Assembly: GCA_002007465.1 (NCBI GenBank)
Contig: LNAC01000108.1
Location: 1,191,507-1,255,506, forward strand
Length of the DNA: 64,000 nucleotides
Source: Ailurus styani
Lineage: Eukaryota > Chordata > Mammalia > Carnivora > Ailuridae
Direction: 5' to 3'
This document shows positions 56,700 to 64,000 of this stretch, piece by piece; within the stretch, counting starts at the first letter, position 1, and the number at the start of each line of letters is the position of its first letter. The position numbers were made by a program, and so were the translations under genes. Below the pieces are notes generated by a model. That model ran no database searches and had not been told where the DNA came from. It saw only the letters and a program-made list of their open reading frames with translations.

Positions 56700-57845
56700 G
56701 AAGCATTTAAATTATACTATATTTTCAGCTCCCTGTATTGGCACTAGACATTTTTTAATTTACCCTGACCCTCAAATAAATAATAGTGGCCTAAACTCTG
56801 TTAGACTCTGAGAGGCCCTGACTGGCTGCCCCTCCTGGAAACACCAGTCTCAATCTTACATTGTCATGCCTCTGTTCCCCGTCTCTGCCTATTCTTCCCT
56901 TTCCCTGTGCCCCTCCATGCAGGCCTTCATTCCTTAAGACCCATGGGGCCCCTCATCTTCCATTATCTTACCCCACTGCTCCACATCCACCATCTTTGTT
57001 CCCAAATCTCTCTCTCTCAAAACAAACTTTCCTCCTCAGCCCAGATATGTATTTCCAACTGTCTAGAGTTGATTCCCTGAAAACAGACTCCACGATGGAG
57101 ATTCATAGGCAGGAAGCTTATTGGGCAATGCTCTTGGGATCAGCGTCAGTCGGGGAGGGGAGGAGGTAGACTTGGGCAGTTGAAGAAACTGAATGGTCAG
57201 AACAAAAGTCACAACCAGTCTCATAAAGAACTCTGGAATCAGGGTGGCCTACGGATTTGTCCTGTCTTGGGGCCTGGCCTTTATGTCTCCACTTTGGTCA
57301 GTCACTGATACTGATTTCCTAGGAAGACAGTGTGACCTTGGTCCTCTTCAGCTGAGGGCAAATACAGAGAGAGACTCAGCTGAGAGCCCTCAGCCACCAA
57401 CACTTTCAGAATGAGGGAATGAGTGTTTTGGCCCTAAAAGAGGATCCCATATATGATATACCATAGCATGTGCTACCCCAGCCACTTCTTGGATGTCCTT
57501 GGATGTCTCAGACTTGGTATGCCCCAGAGTGAACAGCCCCTGCTCCTTTTCTGGGTTCTTTCATGTTGTGACCCAGTTCTTAGGTTTGTCAAGTCTGAGT
57601 AAATTATCCTCCCTCTCCTTTACCCTACATCCAACTGATACTCATAGAGGGTATTCGAATTGGTCTAAAGTCTCTTGAATTCATCCTGATCCCCTCCTTC
57701 CCCACCACTGACTTGGCTCAAGCACTCACAACCTTGTTATGGCACTGTACTTCAATTACCTTCGAGCATATTCAATGGAAAGAGCCACTTAGCACAGAAT
57801 AGGCACTGCATGAAAGATTTATGGGATACTGTTTAAAAAACAGTG
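56700..57845. other. Intergenic, no gene found
   Basis: 56860-57060 is pyrimidine-rich and L2-like. 57060-57180 (CGATGGAGATTCATAGGCAG) may be an LTR relic. Open frames of 60-102 codons are not recognised. Confidence 0.4.
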
Positions 57846-57846
57846 A

Positions 57847-58068
57847 GAGGCGCTCGGGTGGCTCAATCAGTTATGTGTCCAACTCTTGATTTTGGCTCAG
57901 GTCATGATCTCAGCGTTGTGGGATCAAAACTCCACTCCTTGGGCTCCACGCTTTGCTGGGAGTCTGCTTAAGATTCTTTCCCTCTACCCCTCCCCACTTT
58001 TGCATATGCTTATGCGCTCTCTCTCTCTCTCTTTCTCTCTCAAATAAATAAATAAATCTTTAAAAAAG
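57847..58068 (+). mobile_element. CanSINE
   Basis: Head GAGGCGCTCGGGTGGCTCAA and tail CAAATAAATAAATAAATCTT. Confidence 0.9.
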
Positions 58069-58129
58069 AGAGAGAGAGTGATATTCAACCCCACCAGAAA
58101 TCAGGAAGGAAGGAAAGAGAAAAGAAGGA

Positions 58130-58255
58130 AAATGAAAATAACAGTTTTCATAATATATTGTTAATTGTAATATATATAATAATATAAAGTATATTTTGTT
58201 AGGTATATATACAATTATATCTAATAACTATTGATTTTGTATGTATTACATTTGC
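58130..58255. repeat. AT-rich low-complexity tract
   Basis: Repeated ATAT and TATATAAT text, not a pure microsatellite. Confidence 0.7.
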
Positions 58256-58284
58256 AAAGATGTTTTCATTTCTCAAGAGCAACA

Positions 58285-58640
58285 AAGACCCTTTGATCCA
58301 GGAATTCTAACACTAAGAATCTACCCCAAACAAATAGTTTGAAATATGAGGGGAAATACGAACAAAGATGTTAAGTATAGCATTACTCATTATAGTAGAA
58401 AAAATTGGAAGCATCTTAATTATCTAACAATAGGAGATGAGTTAAGTATGCTGTGATTTTTTCTATGTAACATTATAAAATTATTAAAAATAATGGTCGA
58501 ACAGTCGATGTAACAGCATGGAAAATGATTACTGCAATGTTGAGTAAACAAAATTGGGATTCATCATGCTTACACATTATGGTTGTGATGATGTAGAAAA
58601 TATGATTGGGAAAATAATCTGAAAGAAAATACACCAGCAT
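58285..58640 (+). mobile_element. Old L1/HAL1-like ORF2 end
   Basis: CAGGAATTCTAACACTAAGA, AGTAGAAAAAATTGGAAGCA and CATTATAAAATTATTAAAAA are in forward L1M order. Confidence 0.7.
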
Positions 58641-58784
58641 GCTGAAAGTCATTTTATTAGAAGAGTCATTCCTGGTATTGTTAGCTCCTCTTCTTTCACC
58701 ATAATCTCCTCCTCATCCTTTGATATTGACATTATTTTCTTAGTATATAAAGGGGTATGGAAATGCAATTCCAAGGTCCATTCC

Positions 58785-58821
58785 CTGTTCCCTTCAGCAG
58801 CACATATACTAAAATTGGAAC
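58785..58821 (+). pseudogene. U6 snRNA-like 5' fragment (pseudogene)
   Basis: CAGCACATATACTAAAATTG plus GAAC is identical to the 5' part of U6 snRNA, and the preceding 13 bases align with several mismatches. Similarity stops at about U6 base 37, so it lacks the ISL and tail and cannot be functional. A SINE is inserted at its 3' edge. Confidence 0.8.
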
Positions 58822-58825
58822 CAAG

Positions 58826-59026
58826 GAGCACCTGGGTGGCTTAGTGGGTTAAGCCTCTGCCTTCGGCTCAGGTCATGATCTCGGGGTCCTGGGATGGAGT
58901 CCCTCATCGGGCTCTCTGCTCAGCAGGGAGCCTGCTTCCTTCTCTCTCTCTGCCTGCCTCTCTGCCTACTTGTGATCTCTCTCTGTCAAGTAAATAAATA
59001 AAATCTTTAAAAATTTTTTAAAAATT
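58826..59026 (+). mobile_element. CanSINE inserted in the U6 fragment
   Basis: Head GAGCACCTGGGTGGCTTAGT. The target duplication AAATTGGAACCAAG lies at 58812-58825 and 59027-59040. Confidence 0.95.
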
Positions 59027-59040
59027 AAATTGGAACCAAG

Positions 59041-59200
59041 ATCCACTCCTTCCCATCAGATTGTTGTCTGAAAGCCCTCTTACACAATAATTATGGAGTC
59101 ACTACAAGCTATCTCTAATCCCACAACCCTAGTTTTCAAACTTGTAGTTGCTGACTTTATTTTATGATATGACATATAATGTCATATAATTATAATAAAT
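59041..59200. other. Intergenic, nothing recognised
   Basis: Unassigned AT-rich sequence. The U6 similarity does not resume here. Confidence 0.4.
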
Positions 59201-59317
59201 AAAAAATGGATCAGTGCTTTAGTTCTTTTATTGCTAGGTAATATTCCATTGTATGGATATACCGCATTTCATTTACCCATTTATCAGTTGATGGACCCTG
59301 GGTTTGTTAAAAAAGGA

Positions 59318-59955
59318 ACTGCAAGCTCAAAATGGAATCACTGGTGGGGCATCTGGGTGGCTCAGTTGGTTAAGCATCCCACTCTTGGTTTCGACTCAGG
59401 TCATGATCTCAGGGTCTTGGGATCCAACCCTGCATCAGTCTCTGTGCTCAGTACAGAATCTGCTTTGGATTCTCTCTCCCCCTCTTCCTCCACCTTCCCT
59501 TCCCTGCCCCATCCCCTGCCATGGGTGTACACATGCTCGCTCTCTTAAATAAATAAATAAACAAACAAACAAACAAATAAATAAATAAATAAAATCTTTT
59601 TTAAAAAAAATGGAATCACTGGTGCTAAGCTCACATCAGCAACTAAGACTTACTACCTAATCTAACCTCAGTTTCAGCTTCTCCCAGGAATGTAACCTTT
59701 AACCACTTGTTCTAGAAGAACCTCATCAGTACTAGTGAGGTAACCTACAGGATAGATGCCCCCTTTCCTCAAAGAAAGGTAACGTTGCCTGAAACAGTCC
59801 CCTCTTTGCTAGAATTACTTCTTGCCCCACCTCCTTCTGCTGTAAAACCTTCCTTTTTGTATGGCTCCTTGGAGCTCCTTTCTATTTGCTGAGATGCTGC
59901 CCATTTCATGAATCATTAAATAAAGCCAATTAGATCTTTAAATTTATTCAGTTGG
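59318..59955 (+). mobile_element. LTR-like insert
   Basis: Lies between the two L1 halves. Contains CTTCTCCCAGGAATGTAACC, TGTATGGCTCCTTGGAGCTC and a polyadenylation signal in CATTAAATAAAGCCAATTAG, typical of an LTR. The family is unknown and there is no internal sequence. Confidence 0.5.
59346..59609 (+). mobile_element. CanSINE with expanded tail
   Basis: Head GGGGCATCTGGGTGGCTCAG, tail with AAAC and AAAT units. The 17-base target duplication AAATGGAATCACTGGTG is perfect. Confidence 0.95.
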
Positions 59956-59956
59956 G

Positions 59957-60148
59957 GGCACCTGGGTGGCTCAGTCAGTTAGGTGTCTGCCTTCAGCTCA
60001 GGCCATGATCCAAGAGTCCTGGGATGGAGTCCTACATCAGCCTCCCTGCTCAGTGGGGAGCCTACTTCTCCCTCTCCCTCTGCCACTCCCTCTGTTTGTG
60101 CTCTCTCTCTCTTTCTCTATCAGATAAATAAATAAAAAACCTTAAAAA
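59957..60148 (+). mobile_element. CanSINE
   Basis: Head GGGGGCACCTGGGTGGCTCA. AAATTTATTCAGTTGG and AAATTTATACAGTTGG flank it. Confidence 0.93.
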
Positions 60149-60549
60149 ATAAATTTATACAGTTGGTTTTGTTTTTTAACAGGTTGTTTCCAGTTTGGGC
60201 TGTTATAGAGAATGTTGCTTTGAACATTCACGTACATTTTTTGTGTGTGAATGTATGTTTTCAATTCTCTTGGGCATATACATAGTAGGAGTGAAATTAG
60301 TGGGTTGTGGAATTATGGTAACTCTATTTCAACCTTTTGAGAAACTGCCAGATTGTTTTCCAACCAGCTGCTTCATATTTCATCCCCACCAGCAGGTCAT
60401 GAAGGTTCCAATTTCTCCACATCCTCACCAACACTAGCTATTATCTGTTGTTTCGGTTATAGCCATGCTTGTGGGTGTGAAGTGACATCTCATTGTGGTT
60501 TGATTTGCATTTTCCTGATGGCTAATGATGCTCACCATTATTCATTTGT

Positions 60550-60990
60550 AACTGAAAGGAATTTTTTTAACAAAATAAAGTCGAAATGTTCCCATTATAA
60601 AAGTAATTCATGCATATTATGAGATATTTTAGAAACAGATTTTTAAAAAATTCAACCACACCCAAATAGCACCATCTAGAGGTAATCTCTGTAAATAGTT
60701 CAGTGTTTCCTTTGAATTTTTTTCCTCTATACTCTTTCTAAAATATGGCTGAAGTCACATGACATTTGCAATTTTGCTTCTGGCATTTTTACCTAATATG
60801 ATAAAATGGGAATTTTCCCATGACTGGATATAACGATTTCTTTAGCCATTCCCTTATTGATGGAACTTGGTCCTTTCCAACTGCATATAATCTTGTAAAT
60901 AATGCAATAATAAACTGATTTGATACTGCTTTTTGTTCTGTGTTCCCTTTCCATACATTGGCATCATTCTGGGATAGTACTTGGTACAGA
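60550..60990. other. Intergenic, LINE-like
   Basis: GTAATTCATGCATATTATGA and AATGCAATAATAAACTGATT resemble an old LINE 3' region. Not assigned. Confidence 0.4.
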
Positions 60991-60999
60991 GACCTTACC

Positions 61000-61225
61000 G
61001 AGTCTTCACTGCAAGACAGACACTGTTCTAAGCACTTGATCAATGCATCAATGCATTTAATCCTTACTACTTCCCCGTGACTAAGTAATATTACTATCAT
61101 TCCTATTTTATACATGAGGCAGTTGAAGTAGAGAAATTCGCCCAAGGTCATCAGCAAGTAAAGGACAGAGGTGGAATTTTAATCCAGGCAGCCTGGTTCC
61201 AGAGTCTGAACTCTTAACCATCAGC
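61000..61225 (-). mobile_element. MIR, nearly complete
   Basis: ACTGTTCTAAGCACTTGATC, TTTTATACATGAGGCAGTTG and CTGAACTCTTAACCATCAGC are in reverse MIR order. Confidence 0.9.
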
Positions 61226-61439
61226 CATTCTGGTTCCCTGTGATGATGGAGGCCAAGGGAACCGGTGATGGGAGACAAAATCCTGGCTTTGGGAACGGGC
61301 TGGTTTCATGTTTGAAATCTGGCACCCAAGCTTCGTCTCTTAACTGGAAAGGAAGGGTCAGGAAGGCCTGGGGTACGGAAGTGATTCGGCTCCAATTCAC
61401 AGGGCAGGAGCTTCCAACTGTCTCCAGGCTTGCACCTTT

Positions 61440-61830
61440 CTATTAGCCCACAAAGCACCGGAGTGGTCTTTCTGATTGCAAATCCCATCTTGTCATTTCC
61501 CTGCTCAAATCTCTCTACTGCCCTCAGGGTAAATACCCAAGCCCATACCTAGCAGGCAAGCTTCTCTCTAGCTCCAACTCTCTCCATTCTCTGCCTTACC
61601 CACAGGTCCTACAAACTCCAGCCCACTGGGTCTCACTCTCCTGCATTGTGGACTACTACCCCAGAGAGCTCTTTCCTAGCTCACTCCTGCTTACTTTGTC
61701 CCCCCCCCAAGTCTGTTTAAGCTCTCCTCTCTTCTAGAAAGCTTCTCCAAACCCCTTGACAGGATTGTGCTCCCTCTGTTAGTTCTCTACTTCTCTCCTG
61801 ACACTCACCATATTTCTTGTAGTTGCTTCT
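61440..61830 (+). mobile_element. L2 fragment
   Basis: TTTCCCTGCTCAAATCTCTC, CAGGGTAAATACCCAAGCCC and AAAGCTTCTCCAAACCCCTT are in L2 reverse-transcriptase order. The frame is degraded. Confidence 0.8.
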
Positions 61831-61972
61831 CTTAAAAACAATACTTTTTTTATTCTAGAAAATTCAAACATAAGAAAAACAAAAGAGGATATTCTCACTC
61901 CACAACTTCAATTATCAATTCACCGTCAATGTAGTTTCACCTGCGCTTGCAACTATTACCCTCCTCCTCATT

Positions 61973-62166
61973 TTTTTTTTTTAGATTTTTTTTGGTATTT
62001 TTTTTTTATTTACTTGACAGAGAGAGAGACCACAAGCAGGCGGAGAGAGGAGGAAGCAGGCTCCCCACTGAGCAGGGAGCCCGATGTGGGGCTCAATCCC
62101 AGGACCCTGAGATCATGACCTGAGCCGAAGGCAGAGGCTTTAACCCACTGAGCCACCCAGGCGCCC
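61973..62166 (-). mobile_element. CanSINE
   Basis: T-runs then ATTTACTTGACAGAGAGAGA, ending GAGCCACCCAGGCGCCC. CCTCCTCAT lies on both sides. Confidence 0.93.
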
Positions 62167-62307
62167 TCCTCATCATTTTTAAGCAAGTAATACAGAGCAT
62201 TTTATTTCATCTGAAAATATTTTATTTAGCAAGTGTCTCTAAAAGATAAGAACTTTAAAAAATCATAGTTACAGAATCATCATTATACTTTTAAAAGTCA
62301 ATTATAG

Positions 62308-62519
62308 GGGTGCTTGGGTGGCTCAGTTAGTTGGGCATCTGCCTTTGGCTCAGGTCATGATCTCGGGGTCCTGGGATCAAACCCTGCGTCAGGGTCTCTG
62401 CTCAGTGGGGAGCCTGCTTCTCCCACTCTCTCTGCTCTTCCCTCTCCTTGTACTCTTGTCCTTTCTCTCTATCAAATAAATAAATAAATAACGAAATCTT
62501 TTTAATTTTTTTAAATAAT
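62308..62519 (+). mobile_element. CanSINE
   Basis: Head GGGGTGCTTGGGTGGCTCAG. AAAAGTCAATTATA and AAAAGCCAATTATA flank it. Confidence 0.93.
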
Positions 62520-62529
62520 AAAAGCCAAT

Positions 62530-62790
62530 TATAATTTTTTTCAACTTTTTATTTTGAAAAATTTCAGAGTACAGAAAAGTTGCAAGAGTAATTCAATGAA
62601 CCCTGAATTCCTCACTCGATTCACCAATTGTTAGCATCTTGCCACATTTGTTCTCTGAACCATCTGAGACTAAATTACAAATATCATGATCTTTTATTCC
62701 TATACATTTCCATGTATATTTCCCCCAAACAAGGAGATTCTTCTGTGTAACAATACTATGCTGGTCGTATTCAAGAAATTTATGAGAGAT
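62530..62790 (-). mobile_element. LINE-like 3' fragment
   Basis: ATTTCAGAGTACAGAAAAGT, CACCAATTGTTAGCATCTTG and AAATTACAAATATCATGATC. Same family as 23222 and 44975; strand uncertain. Confidence 0.55.
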
Positions 62791-63137
62791 ATGATAAAAT
62801 ATGTATAATATAATCCATATTCACATTTTGCCGGATGTCCCAATGCTGTCCTTCACAGAATTTTCTTTTCCAGTCCAGTATCTGATCCAGAATCATGCAT
62901 TACATTTAGTTGTCTTGTCTGTTTCACCCCTTTAATCTGGAACAGTTAATTCTTCTTTTCTGACTTTCATGTTTTTAAAGAGCCCCTGCCTGCTTCCTAG
63001 GCTGACCTCGAACTAGGGTTTGTCTGATGGTTTCCCTCCTGGTTCTGCATCGTTGGCAGGCTTGCCACCTGGATGACAGTGTGTCCTCAGGCCTTCATAC
63101 CTGGAGATGGATGGCCATTTGTCTCACTATGATGATA
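62791..63137. other. Intergenic, no gene found
   Basis: May continue the same LINE-like repeat (CAATGCTGTCCTTCACAGAA). No coding match. Confidence 0.4.
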
Positions 63138-63350
63138 CTGATTTTGATTGCTTGATTAAGGTGTTCTATAATTGCTTTTAAATTTGCTTTAAATGGGGCG
63201 CCTGGGTGGCTCAGTGGGTTAAAGCCTCTGCCTTCGGCTCAGGTCATGATCTCAGGGTCCTGGGATCGAGGCCCATATCGGGCTCCCTGCTCNCTGATTT
63301 TGATTGCTTGATTAAGGTGTTCTATAATTGCTTTTAAATTTGCTTTAAAT
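63138..63350 (+). repeat. 57-base flank duplicated either side of a SINE and an N
   Basis: 63138-63194 and 63294-63350 are identical. The first copy runs into a SINE and the second runs into unique sequence (GATCTGGGG). 57 bases is far too long for a SINE target duplication. Confidence 0.95.
63195..63292 (+). mobile_element. CanSINE truncated by an assembly gap
   Basis: Head GGGGCGCCTGGGTGGCTCAG with the GGGTTAAAGCC variant. It stops at the N at 63293, about halfway through a normal copy. No tail is present. Confidence 0.95.
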
Positions 63351-63364
63351 GATCTGGGGTTTTT

Positions 63365-63450
63365 GTCTGTTTGTTTTTTCCTGCTAGACTGTGAGCTTCA
63401 TGAGGGCAGAAACCATGTCTGTTTTCTCCATCTCTGGATCCACCAAGCAA
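63365..63450 (+). mobile_element. L2 3' fragment
   Basis: GACTGTGAGCTTCATGAGGG then AGAAACCATGTCTGTTTTCT. Confidence 0.65.
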
Positions 63451-63509
63451 AGCAGGTTTGTTTGAACTGGAAAGGAGCACCCGTCCTGGGTTTTGCTGAG
63501 CTCGGCCTC

Positions 63510-63580
63510 ACAGCAGCCCTGGGAGACTAATTGAGACCTCAGATGAAGAAAATGAGGCTTACAAAGGGCCTGGCTTCATA
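63510..63580 (-). mobile_element. MIR-like fragment
   Basis: CAGATGAAGAAAATGAGGCT. Confidence 0.5.
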
Positions 63581-63764
63581 ACAATGCGATTTCCTCCAGC
63601 TTCTACCTGAGCTGTTCCCTCCCTTCTAAGACCCTCTCTTTGGATGGCACCTGGGAAAAACCCTCCCCCGCCCCTCCTAAAAATTGGTTTCAATGGATAC
63701 AGAAATTCCCGAAAAGAAGGAAATCACATTAGCTGTCCAGAGCCTAGGGGCTGGAGGAGAGAGG

Positions 63765-63935
63765 TGGGAGGCCCTATTTGCATTTTTTCCATTAACAAGC
63801 TGGAGTTGAGCTAGCTTGCCTGCGGAGATAATTTGAGAGGGAAATCTTTGCATATTTTATTTAAAAGCACGCTGCGTTAGGCGGGTAATAATGCGGAGTG
63901 CGGCGATTAGGTGAGGCCTGCAGGGGGCGGGGGTG
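63765..63935. promoter_or_regulatory. Candidate conserved regulatory element
   Basis: Repeat-free, with an octamer ATTTGCAT at 63776-63783, a second TTGCAT core at 63848-63853, and a CpG-containing TTAGGCGGGTAATAATGCGG. Function is inferred from motif density and lack of repeats. Confidence 0.35.
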
Positions 63936-64000
63936 GGGTCCTTTTCCTCCCCTCCTCCTACCACCCTATCCCACCCCTCATCACCACCTCCCTCCCACCT

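Larger units (their letters stand above)
59205..60545 (-). mobile_element. Old L1 ORF2 end, split by an LTR-like insert and SINEs
   Basis: TATTCCATTGTATGGATATA and TTATCAGTTGATGGACCCTG on the left (to 59317) continue at 60170 with TTTCCAGTTTGGGCTGTTAT, TCTCCACATCCTCACCAACA and TTTGATTTGCATTTTCCTGA in the reverse L1M order. Confidence 0.85.

Noticed and set aside
61978..62166. tRNA-like sequences in SINE heads as possible tRNA genes
   Set aside because: All tRNA-like heads seen are CanSINE parts with CT-rich bodies and A-rich tails; none folds as an independent tRNA gene by eye.

Overview
This is mammalian nuclear DNA, almost certainly from a carnivore and most likely a mustelid (ferret, mink or otter type). 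About 65 tRNA-derived CanSINE (SINEC) copies are scattered on both strands. Each shows the usual head (GGGCGCCTGGGTGGCTCAGT), a CT-rich middle and an AAATAAATAAAATCTT tail. The youngest copies carry the head variant GTGGGTTAAAGCC. The order (Carnivora) is well supported; the family is inference.

The only protein-coding gene I can support is the 5' part of PSMB2 (20S proteasome subunit beta type-2, the beta4 position) on the minus strand. Coding exon 1 is 9833-9923, exon 2 is 4472-4594 and exon 3 is 1278-1348. Junction phases match and together they encode the first 95 residues. The remaining exons lie beyond base 1. A TATA-less CpG-island promoter covers about 9640-10380. Introns 1 and 2 hold SINEs and MIRs.

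From about 10.4 kb to 64 kb I find no gene. This fits the known mammalian arrangement of a long intergenic interval upstream of PSMB2, but neighbouring genes are not in the window. The interval holds CanSINEs; L1 copies of several ages; MIR and L2 fossils; MaLR, ERVL-like and other LTR fragments; DNA-transposon fossils; two CA microsatellites; and a short U6 snRNA-like fragment. Three repeat-poor stretches rich in TAAT or octamer motifs (35362-35600, 44090-44290, 63765-63935) are the best candidates for conserved regulatory elements.

Open reading frames outside PSMB2 are short. Most coincide with SINEs, CA repeats or other repeats, and I treat them as chance ORFs.

Two single-N positions (18064 and 63293) each sit between duplicated copies of a SINE flank. 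They look like unmerged contig or haplotype ends, and the second implies a SINE-filled and a SINE-empty allele. I found no previously undescribed biological system. The notable items are nested or repeatedly targeted SINE insertions, the allelic/assembly junctions, and the candidate regulatory elements.
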